Shown here piece by piece: positions 16,782-24,700 of a DNA stretch of 64,000 nt (position 1 is its first letter; every line of letters begins with the position of its first letter). Below the pieces are notes generated by a model. That model saw nothing but the letters and a program-made list of their open reading frames with translations. It was not told where the DNA came from and searched no databases. This DNA is from Halorussus aquaticus. GTDB lineage: Archaea; Halobacteriota; Halobacteria; Halobacteriales; Haladaptataceae. The position numbers were made by a program, and so were the translations under genes. The stretch lies in the NCBI RefSeq assembly GCF_024218795.1, contig NZ_CP100400.1, positions 2,666,001 through 2,730,000 of the forward strand, written 5' to 3'.

Positions 16782-17528
16782 TTACTTCTCGTGGGCTTCG
16801 TCCGCGCGACGAGCGTCGAGGCTCGGCAGGTTCGGGTCGCGGTAGGGGTTCCGGCCGTACACCGCCGTTTCGAGGTCCTGTTCGTCGAGTTGGTCTCTGA
16901 GCGTGCGCCGGAGTCGATTGAGGCTGGTCACGTCCAGTCCGTGCTTCGCGACGAGCGCCGAGAACTCCTCCTCGTCGGTTATCGACCGGAACTGGTCGTA
17001 GAGGTCGTTCAATCGGTCGGGCGACAGGCCGCTAATCCACTCTTGGTCGTGGAGACCGAGGTAGTGTTCGCGCTCGCGGTCCACGACGTGGCGGATGACG
17101 ACCAGCGCCACCTTCGGAATGGCGCGCTGGCTTCCGAACGCCGTGAGGTCGAGGTCCGACATGATGCCGACCACCCGGTCGCGCTGCCACGGGGTCAGCG
17201 ACAGGTCGTTGCAGAGCGCGTGGGCGATGCGGAGTTTGTCGAGGCGGTGCATCCGCGCGCTGTGCCCGGCCATCGCGGAGTGGCGTTCCTCGTGGAGTCG
17301 GCGCACGTTCTCGGAGAGGTCGGCGTCCGGCGACTCCGCGCGACCGATCTGGGTCGCGCTCGGCGTGACGGGACCCCACTTCCGGACCGTCTGGTCACGT
17401 TGGAGGTCTGCCCGGCCGACAGCGCCGTCGCCGGGTCGCTGACTGAACGGTCGCTCCACGTCGCGGTCGTCGCCGACAGCGTCCGACTGCCACGTCGGCA
17501 ACTGCTGGTCGGTCCACCCCTCGGTCAT
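16782..17528 (-). CDS. putative DNA-directed RNA polymerase subunit epsilon
   Basis: 248 residues, very acidic and basic with no hydrophobic segment. The first 75 residues are low complexity; the core (HSARMHRLDKLRIAHALCND to RLRRTLRDQLDEQ) is helical and resembles the cyclin-like region of transcription factor B. I remember this sequence pattern annotated as RNA polymerase subunit epsilon in haloarchaea, ending YGRNPYRDPNLPSLDARR. Its role in transcription is not established. A palindromic TATA-like GTTTAAAC at 17554-17561 lies 25 bases before the ATG. Farther up is repeat copy C. Confidence 0.6.
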   Translation of the reverse strand: MTEGWTDQQLPTWQSDAVGDDRDVERPFSQRPGDGAVGRADLQRDQTVRKWGPVTPSATQIGRAESPDADLSENVRRLHEERHSAMAGHSARMHRLDKLRIAHALCNDLSLTPWQRDRVVGIMSDLDLTAFGSQRAIPKVALVVIRHVVDREREHYLGLHDQEWISGLSPDRLNDLYDQFRSITDEEEFSALVAKHGLDVTSLNRLRRTLRDQLDEQDLETAVYGRNPYRDPNLPSLDARRADEAHEK

Positions 17529-17553
17529 TACTCGCCCGTAGTCGGCGGGGATA

Positions 17554-17561
17554 GTTTAAAC
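17554..17561 (-). promoter_or_regulatory. TATA box of the epsilon gene
   Basis: GTTTAAAC, palindromic, ends 25 bases before the ATG at 17528. It gives this gene a leaderless promoter independent of repeat copy C. Confidence 0.5.
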
Positions 17562-17627
17562 ATGCGCCTGCGACGGAGCGCCGCCGAGTCGAGACGCGCG
17601 ACTGCGGAGAACCGAGTCCTGCAGAAC

Positions 17628-17682
17628 GAGACCGTCTTCCTTCGTATCTACCCATTATCGCCAGAACTACTTAAAGAGATTC
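17628..17682 (-). repeat. promoter-like repeat, copy C (inverted, diverged)
   Basis: On the minus strand it reads TTTAAGTAGTTCTGGCGATA then GGGTAGATACGAAGG. It differs from copies A and B by a few substitutions and one inserted base. Downstream it shares AGACGGTCTCGTTCT with copy A, so A and C match over about 50 bases. It points toward the epsilon gene but 100 bases above that gene's own TATA box. Confidence 0.7.
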
Positions 17683-17703
17683 CGTCGGGGCAACCGAGTC
17701 CAT

Positions 17704-18045
17704 TCACGCCGACTGCGCGAACAGGCCGCCGACGTAGACGAACGCCGCCGAGGCGAGCGCCAACAGGAACGTCCCGGCGATTAACAGGTCGTACAACACT
17801 GCCAGCGCGAGGAGCGACCAGAGGAGTCCGCTCCGGGGGGCCGCTCCGGACGAGGCGGCCAGTTCGGCGAACGATTCGGTGTCCCGCTTCGACAGCGACC
17901 GCGGACGGACTGCTTCCGCGACGGCGTACGCGAACGAGGCGAGGAGGATGGCCTCCGGCGCGTACCCGAGAAGACTCCCGACGACGAGCGTCGCCAGTAC
18001 GAGCGACCTGACGACGACTTTCCGCCACGAGATTCGCTCTGTCAG
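17704..18045 (-). CDS. small membrane protein without a standard start codon
   Basis: The minus-strand frame ending TGA at 17706-17704 is open back to 18132 and its translation is clearly protein-like. It has a basic N-terminal part (LTERISWRKVVVRSLVLATL), two hydrophobic segments before residue 45, a polar middle (RSLSKRDTESFAELAASSGA) and a final hydrophobic pair ending FVYVGGLFAQSA. No ATG, GTG or TTG occurs in frame before an internal GTG near 17799. The coordinates given assume the CTG at 18045, which is a guess. It could be a gene with a rare start, a decayed gene or one with a sequencing error. Function unknown; divergent to the ABC operon. Confidence 0.5.
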   Translation of the reverse strand: MTERISWRKVVVRSLVLATLVVGSLLGYAPEAILLASFAYAVAEAVRPRSLSKRDTESFAELAASSGAAPRSGLLWSLLALAVLYDLLIAGTFLLALASAAFVYVGGLFAQSA

Positions 18046-18164
18046 TTCCGTGGTCGAAGTTCTGACACCTGACGCACGACTGTTGTGGATTACCGCCCGA
18101 CCGTCGATTCTCCGCCGCCAACCACAAAATCAAGTCCCTCCAGTGAACACTCCTCAGTATCCCG

Positions 18165-19052
18165 ATGATAGAAGTCGAAAATCTGCGGAAGGAGTACGGC
18201 GGGTTCACCGCCGTCGAGGGGAGCAGTTTCTCGGTCCCCGAGGGCGAAGTGTTCGGCGTCGTCGGTCCCAACGGCGCGGGCAAGACCACGACGCTCAAGA
18301 TGCTCGCGGGGTTGGTCGAACCGACCTCCGGGACCGCCCGCGTCGCGGGGTTCGACGCCGAGGACCCCGAGATGCGGAAGCACCTCGGCTTCCTCCCGGA
18401 GGAGTCGCCGCTGTACGAGGACATGACCGCGGTCTCCTACCTCGAGTTCTTCGCCGACCTCTACGACGTGCCGGAAGAGGTGGCCCGCGAGCGCATCCAC
18501 GACACGTTAGACCGCCTCGACCTGCAACACCGCGAGCGGAAAATCGGCGACATGTCCAAGGGGATGACCCGGAAGGTCGCCATCGCGCGCTCGCTGGTCA
18601 ACGACCCCGACGTACTCATCTACGACGAACCCGCGAGCGGACTCGACCCGCTGACGACCAACTACATCATCGAGTTCACCCGCGACCTCGCGGAGTCGGG
18701 CAAGACTGTCGTCTTCAGCGCCCACAACCTGTTCCACGTCGAGAGCATCTGCGACCGGGTGGCCGTGATGAACGACGGGCGAATCGTCGCGCGCGGGAGC
18801 GTCGAGACCATCCGCGAGGAACACGGCCGGACCGAGTACCGCGTCTACACCACGGTCGAAGTCGCGGGCGCGGTGAAGGAGAACGGCCGCTACTGCCGCA
18901 CGGTCGAGAGCATGGAGGCGGTCGAGGAGACCCGCGAACGCGCCGAGGCCGCGGGCGGAGAGGTCGCCGACATCCAGACCGAGACCCCGAGCCTCGAAGA
19001 CATCTTCCTCGAACTGGCCGCGGAGTCCCCCGACGTGGAGGGCCGACCGTGA
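18165..19052 (+). CDS. ABC transporter ATP-binding protein (ABC-2 type exporter)
   Basis: 295 residues. Walker A is GPNGAGKTT (34-42), the signature is a weak MSKGM (130-134) in place of LSGGQ, and Walker B is LIYDEP (151-156), followed by an H-loop in VFSAHNLFH. The long C-terminal tail is typical of NatA/CcmA-type exporters. It energises the two downstream permeases: the permease start codon overlaps its stop (GTGA), so the three genes form a translationally coupled operon. Cargo is unknown. The halocin-like gene 3 kb downstream on the same strand makes export or self-protection a possible but unproven role. Confidence 0.9.
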   Translation: MIEVENLRKEYGGFTAVEGSSFSVPEGEVFGVVGPNGAGKTTTLKMLAGLVEPTSGTARVAGFDAEDPEMRKHLGFLPEESPLYEDMTAVSYLEFFADLYDVPEEVARERIHDTLDRLDLQHRERKIGDMSKGMTRKVAIARSLVNDPDVLIYDEPASGLDPLTTNYIIEFTRDLAESGKTVVFSAHNLFHVESICDRVAVMNDGRIVARGSVETIREEHGRTEYRVYTTVEVAGAVKENGRYCRTVESMEAVEETRERAEAAGGEVADIQTETPSLEDIFLELAAESPDVEGRP

Positions 19053-20908
19053 ACCTCCGCAAGACCCTCCGCATCGCCCGGTGGGAGGTCTCGAAGAACG
19101 CGGGCCAACTCGACCGCCGGACCGTCGCCGTCGCGGCCGTCGTCCTGCTCGCGGTCGGCGCGCTCACGCCGATGGTCGCCAGCGAGGGCGTCACCCTCGA
19201 CGACGGCATCTACCGCGTCGGGGTCTCGCAGGACAGTCCGTACTACGCCCCGGTCCAGAACGATTCGACGTTCGTCGCGGTCGAACCCAGAGACGAGGGC
19301 TCGGACCTGTTCTTCTGCACCGAGACCACCCCGCGGTGCGACCCCGGCCAGGTTCGGGCCGACGCCACCCCGAAGGGGAAGGCCGCGCTCGCCGAGTTCC
19401 GTAAGTCGGTCACGCGGTACAACGACCGCCTGCTGGCCGACGACCCCGACAGGGCCGCCGCCTTCCCCGTCTCGGTATCGGTCAGCTACGTGGAGCAGAC
19501 CGGCCTGCGCGCGGCCGGGAGCGGTGAGTCGGCCGCGGGCCGAACGACCCGCGAGGGCGAGAAGCGCCTCGGCAGTGGCGAAAGCGGCGGTGACGGAAGT
19601 GGCGGTGGCTCCGGACCCGACTCGTCGGACTCCGGCAGCGGCGGTCCCGTGCAGGCACCCTCGGTCGGCGGTGGCGGCGGGTCGCTGTTCGGCGGAAACG
19701 CCGCGGGGGGAACCCCGTCGGACATCGCGCCGCCGTTCCCCTTCGAGTCGCTGGTGCTGGCGTTCGCGTTCGTCCTCCCGATGAACTTCGTGATTCAGGC
19801 GTACGCCTCCACGATTCTGGACGAACGCGTCAACGAGCGCGGCGAACTCCTGCTGGTGTCGCCGGTCTCGCGGGGCGACATCATCGCGGGCAAGACCCTG
19901 CCGTACTTCGTCGGGATGGTCGCCATCGCGTCCGTCACGGCGGTCGGCATCGCGGTGCTGACCCCCGCTTCGGACGGCGCGCTGGCAGTCGCCGCGACCG
20001 CGGCCAAGTCTGTCTCCGCGGTGGTTCCCATCGCGCTCCTGTTCCTCTCGGCGTCGTTCGTCGGCGGGATGTTCGCCCGGTCGTTCAAGGAACTCACCTT
20101 CGTCACGGTCACGCTCTCGGTGTTCCTGACCTCCTACGCGTTCGTCCCGGCCATCTTCACCAACGTCCACCCCATCGCGGCCATCTCGCCGCTGACCCTC
20201 GTGGTGAAGGCGCTCCGGGGGGCCGCGTTCTCGCTCGGCGAGTACGCCTTCTCGACCGGGCCGCTGTTCCTCTCGTCGGGCGTCCTCTTCGCGCTCGGCG
20301 CGGGCGTCTACCGCGAGGAGGACATGTTCACCCAGCGGTCGGTCCCGCTGAAGTTCCTCGACGCGCTCGACAGCCAGATTTTCGGGCGGCGCTCGGTCGC
20401 GAAGTTGAGCGCGCTCTCGATTCCGTTCGTCTTCGTCGGCGAACTGCTCGTCGTCGCCCTGCTGTTCGCGCTCCCGGGGTCGATTTCGATGCCCGTCCTG
20501 CTGGTCGCCATCGCGGGCGTCGAGGAGGTCGCCAAGAGCGTCCACGTCTACGCCGGGTTCGCCCACTCGCGGTTCGAGCGGACCCTGCGGTCGGCCGCGA
20601 CGCTCGGGTTCCTCTCGGGACTGGGCTTCTTCCTCGGCGAGAAGGCGACCGCGGTAGCCCAACTCGTCGGTCTGCCCAACCTCGAACTCGGGAAGGCGGC
20701 GTTCGGCACCGTGACGGGTCTCGGCATCGAGGCCACGCCGCTGGTGCTGGTCGCCCTGTTCGTCACGCCGCTCGCGCTCCACACGGTGACGGCGACGATT
20801 ACCGCCGCGGGCGCGACGCGCGACCGGAACTGGTACCTCGGGACGCTGGCGGTGGCGACGCTGGTTCACGCCGTCTACAACCTAACGGTGGTGAGTTACC
20901 TTGGGTAA
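19049..20908 (+). CDS. ABC-2 permease fused to PrsW-like intramembrane protease domain
   Basis: 619 residues from the GTG at 19049, overlapping the ATPase stop by 4 bases. Residues 1-420: NatB-type ABC-2 permease with an N-terminal membrane helix, a large outside loop with a Gly/Ser-rich linker (about 150-220), then five or six helices. Residues 430-619 form a second membrane unit with EEVAK (about 492-496), FFLGEK, two spaced histidines (LHTVTA and VHAVYN). These match the EExxK, FxxxE and HxxxN pattern of PrsW/CPBP-like proteases. The fusion is seen; proteolytic activity is inferred. Confidence 0.82.
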   Translation: MNLRKTLRIARWEVSKNAGQLDRRTVAVAAVVLLAVGALTPMVASEGVTLDDGIYRVGVSQDSPYYAPVQNDSTFVAVEPRDEGSDLFFCTETTPRCDPGQVRADATPKGKAALAEFRKSVTRYNDRLLADDPDRAAAFPVSVSVSYVEQTGLRAAGSGESAAGRTTREGEKRLGSGESGGDGSGGGSGPDSSDSGSGGPVQAPSVGGGGGSLFGGNAAGGTPSDIAPPFPFESLVLAFAFVLPMNFVIQAYASTILDERVNERGELLLVSPVSRGDIIAGKTLPYFVGMVAIASVTAVGIAVLTPASDGALAVAATAAKSVSAVVPIALLFLSASFVGGMFARSFKELTFVTVTLSVFLTSYAFVPAIFTNVHPIAAISPLTLVVKALRGAAFSLGEYAFSTGPLFLSSGVLFALGAGVYREEDMFTQRSVPLKFLDALDSQIFGRRSVAKLSALSIPFVFVGELLVVALLFALPGSISMPVLLVAIAGVEEVAKSVHVYAGFAHSRFERTLRSAATLGFLSGLGFFLGEKATAVAQLVGLPNLELGKAAFGTVTGLGIEATPLVLVALFVTPLALHTVTATITAAGATRDRNWYLGTLAVATLVHAVYNLTVVSYLG

Positions 20909-21947
20909 GCGCCTGACGGTCGCTCGGCGCGAACTCGCGTCGCTCCGGAGCGAGAAGACCATCGTGCTGGCCATCCTCATCCAGTTGTTCGTCGCGGCGT
21001 TCTCGTCGTTCCTCGCGGTCGGACTGGTCTCGCTGTACGACCCCGGGTCGGTGTCGAACCAGTTCGTCGTGGAGTTCGGCGTCACGGGCGAGGCGAGCGA
21101 CGACCTCGCGCCGGTCATCGAGGAGCGCGACGGCTGGCGGGCCGTGGAGTACGGCGACGAGTCGGCGGCGATGCGGGACTTCGATAGGGGGGCGATTCAC
21201 GCCGTCCTCAGGGTCGAACGCTTGGCCGACGGTCGGGCGCACGTTAGCGCGGTCGCGCCGGACGGCAACGTCCGGACGACGCTCGTGGTGACCCAGATAA
21301 AGAGCGTGCTGGAGGCGTTCGAGCGCCACGAGCGAGCGCGACTCAGTTCCCGGCTCACCCGCCAACCGGTCGAGTTGCCGCCCGACTCGTCGTCGAGTCC
21401 CTACTTCGGGTTCACCTACACGGTGCTCGTTCCCCTGCTCACGTTCCTGCCGGTGTTCATCAGCGGGAGCATCGCCGTGGACGCCATCGCCGAGGAGTAC
21501 GACCGCGGCACGCTGGAACTGCTGCGGGTGACGCCCCTGACCGCGACCGACATCGTGGACGGGAAGCTACTGGCGATGGGAAGCCTCGCGCCGGTGCAGG
21601 CGGGGGCGTGGCTGGCGCTCCTGTCGCTCCGGGGGACGAGCATCGCCAACCCCGTCGAGATTCTGCTGCTCGTGACCGGGTTCTCCGTCGGCGTGGTCAC
21701 GATGGGCGCGGCCGCGGCGCTGGCCTTCCGTGAGCGCAAGCAGGCGCAGTTCCTCTTCTCGATGGGCGTGATGGTGGTGTTCAGCGCGACCTACCTCCTC
21801 ACCGAGTCGCCCGCCAACACCGTGGCGAAACTCGCAATCGGGAGTCCGACCGAGGTGACCCACCTCTCGGTGGTCGCCTATCTGGTCGTCTCGCTGGCGG
21901 CGTTCGCGGGGCTTCGCCGACTGGTGGCGACGAACGGCCTCAGTTAA
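20901..21947 (+). CDS. ABC-2 permease
   Basis: 348 residues from a TTG at 20901, overlapping the previous stop by 8 bases; no ATG or GTG is available upstream in frame, so the TTG is the likely start. Layout: one N-terminal helix (VLAILIQLFVAAFSSFLAVG), an outside domain of about 140 residues, then six helices (VLVPLLTFLPVFISGSIAVD, TLELLRVTPLTATDIVDGK and so on). The phrase TLELLRVTPL is the usual ABC-2 cytoplasmic loop. It pairs with the PrsW-fused permease to make the membrane channel of one exporter. Confidence 0.88.
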   Translation: MGKRLTVARRELASLRSEKTIVLAILIQLFVAAFSSFLAVGLVSLYDPGSVSNQFVVEFGVTGEASDDLAPVIEERDGWRAVEYGDESAAMRDFDRGAIHAVLRVERLADGRAHVSAVAPDGNVRTTLVVTQIKSVLEAFERHERARLSSRLTRQPVELPPDSSSSPYFGFTYTVLVPLLTFLPVFISGSIAVDAIAEEYDRGTLELLRVTPLTATDIVDGKLLAMGSLAPVQAGAWLALLSLRGTSIANPVEILLLVTGFSVGVVTMGAAAALAFRERKQAQFLFSMGVMVVFSATYLLTESPANTVAKLAIGSPTEVTHLSVVAYLVVSLAAFAGLRRLVATNGLS

Positions 21948-21958
21948 GCCGTTTTCTA

Positions 21959-21980
21959 TCTTTAATTATATATTTTAAAG
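21959..21980 (+). promoter_or_regulatory. AT-rich promoter of the halocin-like gene
   Basis: A 60-base AT-rich island, unusual in this GC-rich window, includes TTTAATTATATATTTTAAAG (21961-21980), holding several overlapping TATA-like elements. The ATG at 22023 lies 43 bases beyond, leaving a short leader or a start from the rightmost element. Confidence 0.6.
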
Positions 21981-22022
21981 TTAGAAATATTAAAACTATC
22001 TGGATGTGATTATTCCGATGCG

Positions 22023-22763
22023 ATGGAAGATAAAGAAAATCTGAACAAGTCGCGTACTGACGTATCACGCAGAAAGACCCTCAAGATGCTCGGAACTGGC
22101 GGGGCCGTCGCTGCCGGTCTAGGCAAACTCTCGTCACCTGTCGCGGCGACTGGGAGTCCCGTTGACGTCGTCCCCCTCGAAGACAACGCAGCGAAGCGAG
22201 TCATCGGGGACGCGCTGTCGGACCCGGTTGTCAAGGCGCTCAAGCGGACATTCACCACCGAGAAGGGATGGAAGCCACGAGTCGGTGACGCCGCTCCGAA
22301 GAAGACGACGGTTCCGGACGAAGACACCGAGTATACGTCGGTAAACATCCCGTTCGAGACAGGGGACGACCGCGAAGCGTACATTACGTGGGTAAGTCTG
22401 GACGAGTCCACTCCCGTCGGGCGGTCCGTGAAGCGACTCGAATCCGGTGACTGGGAACACGACCTGTACACGCTGTCCGACACCGCCGAGACAGTAACCG
22501 TCGACAGTTCCACGATAGAACAAGGGGCACTCAGCAGGTCAGACGACGATGTGACGACCCAGCACCACCCTTGTGGGACGGGAAAGGTCGTTAATTGGGA
22601 CTGCGTGCTGAAGAACGTCGGAGCCTACGGCGGTGTGATCGGCGCGTGTGCCAGTTGTGCCGCGACTATGAACCCCGCGAGCGGTGCATGCATCTCGTGT
22701 GCCAGCGCTCTTATCACGAAATACGCCAGCGAGATCGACTGTAACCTCTGCGTGGACGAGTAA
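22023..22763 (+). CDS. halocin C8-like antimicrobial precursor (Tat-exported)
   Basis: 246 residues. Residues 15-43 are a Tat signal (SRRKTLKMLGTGG then a hydrophobic stretch to AATG). The central region to about 180 is acidic and soluble. The last 63 residues are cysteine-rich: Cys 184, 194, 209, 212, 223, 226, 240 and 243, with three CxxC pairs in a Gly/Ala-rich context (GACASCAATMNPASGACISC). This layout matches halocin C8 precursors, where the C-terminal peptide is released as the toxin and the N-terminal part acts as immunity protein; HalC8 itself has ten cysteines. Its AT-rich promoter and lower GC suggest acquired DNA. Activity is inferred. Confidence 0.8.
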   Translation: MEDKENLNKSRTDVSRRKTLKMLGTGGAVAAGLGKLSSPVAATGSPVDVVPLEDNAAKRVIGDALSDPVVKALKRTFTTEKGWKPRVGDAAPKKTTVPDEDTEYTSVNIPFETGDDREAYITWVSLDESTPVGRSVKRLESGDWEHDLYTLSDTAETVTVDSSTIEQGALSRSDDDVTTQHHPCGTGKVVNWDCVLKNVGAYGGVIGACASCAATMNPASGACISCASALITKYASEIDCNLCVDE

Positions 22764-22774
22764 TCCACCAAAAA

Positions 22775-22785
22775 CTTATTTTTTA
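22775..22785 (+). terminator. T-rich stop and possible promoter between halocin and membrane gene
   Basis: CTTATTTTTTA follows the halocin stop by 12 bases. The six-T run could end the first transcript. The same element sits about 28 bases before the ATG at 22813 and could be the TATA box of the small membrane protein; both may hold. Confidence 0.4.
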
Positions 22786-22812
22786 GTTCGGCAAATCCGT
22801 AACCCCTCATAC

Positions 22813-23151
22813 ATGGTTAGCTCGATAACAGCTATTCTGAACACGGTCTCGGTTCTCGTCGCGCTCGCCGGGCTTGGAGTGACGGCCTTCGAACTGCGGG
22901 CCGTATCGAGAACGCGCCGGGGGAACAGCGGAAGCGTCCCGACGAAGAAAGTGGCTCTCGTCGTAGTTCTGTTCCTCCTCTCCCTCAGTATCGTCTCGTT
23001 GTACCTCGTCGCAGGCGTGGACGCGAGTCTATCGCCGGGTTCAGAAGCGACTCCCATCTCTCTCCCGGCACTCGCAGGACTCGTCTCGATATGCATCGTC
23101 TTCATCGAACACCTCAACCGGAAGAACGCGAGCAACCTCCGGACCAACTGA
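22813..23151 (+). CDS. small three-helix membrane protein behind the halocin gene (possible immunity protein)
   Basis: 112 residues from ATG 22813. Three hydrophobic segments lie at about 8-28 (SVLVALAGLGVTAFELRAV), 47-68 (VALVVVLFLLSLSIVSLYLV) and 82-103 (LPALAGLVSICIVFIEHL), joined by short basic or acidic loops. I recognise no family. It starts 49 bases after the halocin-like gene on the same strand, a position where bacteriocin loci often carry immunity or accessory membrane proteins. That role is an inference from position only. Confidence 0.65.
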   Translation: MVSSITAILNTVSVLVALAGLGVTAFELRAVSRTRRGNSGSVPTKKVALVVVLFLLSLSIVSLYLVAGVDASLSPGSEATPISLPALAGLVSICIVFIEHLNRKNASNLRTN

Positions 23152-23382
23152 GGTTGTCGTCGCCGCCCGCCTTTTTCATCCGCCTCGCGGCGTCAGCTAT
23201 CGGGGGAGACGCCGGTCGTCCCGAAGTAGGTGTACGAAGTCGTGGACACGGCGTCTACCATCCACGGACCCGGAGTCCGGTCGTCGTTTCCCGTGCCCTC
23301 CACATCGTGGCCCAACTCGGCCGCGCTGCCCTCTTTCGAGGGCCATCACGTTTAGCCCCTTCTGTCCCGTCGGTCCGGACAA

Positions 23383-23625
23383 ATGTGTCCCGACGCGGCT
23401 CCGCGATGGGAGTATCGGGTCGTCAAGCCACCGCGCGAACCCTCGAAGAAGGAGGCCCGCGACCCGACCACCGCGCTGAACGAGGCCGCGGCCGACGGGT
23501 GGGAACTCGACGCGACCATCGAATACGTCGGCGGCGGGACCAAGTTCCTCGTCCTCAGGCGGCCAGCGGAGGGAGTGGCCGAGACCGGCGACGCAGAAGC
23601 CGACGACGCCGAGGACGATGACTGA
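23383..23625 (+). CDS. DUF4177-like small protein
   Basis: 80 residues from ATG 23383; a TTTAGC box near 23350 gives leaderless spacing. The pattern RWEYRVV then LNEAAADGWELDATI then KFLVLRRP is that of DUF4177, a small beta-alpha-beta domain of unknown function, followed by an acidic tail. Its last 8 bases overlap the start of the next gene, so the two are probably co-translated. Confidence 0.75.
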   Translation: MCPDAAPRWEYRVVKPPREPSKKEARDPTTALNEAAADGWELDATIEYVGGGTKFLVLRRPAEGVAETGDAEADDAEDDD

Positions 23626-24646
23626 GACGGACGGCGACGAGATACGGACGGCCAACACGCTGCGCGAACGCGTCGGTCTGGGTCGGTTCTACAGTTGGTT
23701 CCTGCTCGGCGGGAACCGGTTCGTCGTTACAGGACTCCTCGCCGCGGCCGTCTTCGCCACGTTCGTCGGAATCAGCACGCTCGTCGTCCCGTCGCTGCAG
23801 GTGGCGATTCGCTCGGCCGACACCATCGAGACCATGTTCTCGACCATGATCGGCACCGTCATCACCGGGACGACGCTGGTCGTCACCATCAGCCAACTCG
23901 TCATCTCGCAGGAGAACGGACCGCTGGGCGACCAGCGCCAGCGGATGAGCGACGCGATGGACTTCCGGACCTACGCGACCGAACTGTTCGAGACCGCCCC
24001 CGAAGCCGAACCGGCGGGATTCCTCGCCCAACTCCTCGAAGCCAACGTGCGCCGGGCCGACGCGCTCGAAGAGTGCATCGCCGACAACGGGAACGACGAA
24101 CTTCGTCGGCAAGTCGGCGAGTTCCTCGACAGCCTACGGGCCAACGCGGACGTGGTGCTGGACGAACTCGACGGGGAGCAGTTCGGCACCTTCGCCGTGT
24201 TGGACGCGATACTCGACTACAACTACGCGTGGAAGATTTACCAAGTCGAGCGATTCACCGACACGTTCGGCGACTCCCTCGACGACGAGGAGCGCGAGGC
24301 GTTCCACCGACTGGAGACTGCCCTGACCATGTTCGGACCGGCGCGCGAGCAGATAAAGACGCTGTACTTCCAGTGGGAACTCGTGGACCTGTCGCGGTAC
24401 ATCCTCTACGCCGCGGTCCCGGCGCTCGTCGTTGCCGGTGCGATGCTCGCGTTCGTCGGAGCGCCCACGTTTCCGGGGGTCACGCTGGGCGTGCCGAACA
24501 TCACGTGGGTCGTCGGCGCGGCGTTCACCGTCACGCTCGTGCCGTTCCTGCTGTTCCTGACCTACATCCTGCGAATCGTCGTCGTCGCCAAGCACACGCT
24601 CGCAATCGGACCGTTCGTCCTCCGGCAGTCGTACGGGGGGGACTGA
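23618..24646 (+). CDS. haloarchaeal membrane protein, paralogue of the one at 48849
   Basis: 342 residues. Two N-terminal helices (VVTGLLAAAVFATFVGIS and MIGTVITGTTLVVTISQLVIS) lead to a long soluble, mostly helical domain (about 95-255) and two C-terminal helices (YAAVPALVVAGAMLAFVG; AAFTVTLVPFLLFLTYILRIV). The phrase TTLVVTISQLVISQENGPLG closely parallels LTLVVTVVLSINQLVLSRELG-like wording in the second copy of the window. No catalytic motif is seen. The start overlaps the DUF4177-like gene by 8 bases. Confidence 0.8.
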   Translation: MTETDGDEIRTANTLRERVGLGRFYSWFLLGGNRFVVTGLLAAAVFATFVGISTLVVPSLQVAIRSADTIETMFSTMIGTVITGTTLVVTISQLVISQENGPLGDQRQRMSDAMDFRTYATELFETAPEAEPAGFLAQLLEANVRRADALEECIADNGNDELRRQVGEFLDSLRANADVVLDELDGEQFGTFAVLDAILDYNYAWKIYQVERFTDTFGDSLDDEEREAFHRLETALTMFGPAREQIKTLYFQWELVDLSRYILYAAVPALVVAGAMLAFVGAPTFPGVTLGVPNITWVVGAAFTVTLVPFLLFLTYILRIVVVAKHTLAIGPFVLRQSYGGD

Positions 24647-24700
24647 AGAAAGTGTTCGGGCGAGCGAAGATACGTATCACGAGCGGAACTATTCGCGTCC

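Noticed and set aside
17879..19048. N-terminal extension of the first ABC permease frame
   Set aside because: The open frame runs through the ATPase gene as a shadow; the GTG at 19049 overlapping the ATPase stop gives a proper permease start.
23091..23621. 176-codon plus-strand frame over the DUF4177-like gene
   Set aside because: Arg-rich shadow in another frame; DUF4177 pattern is in the 23383 frame.
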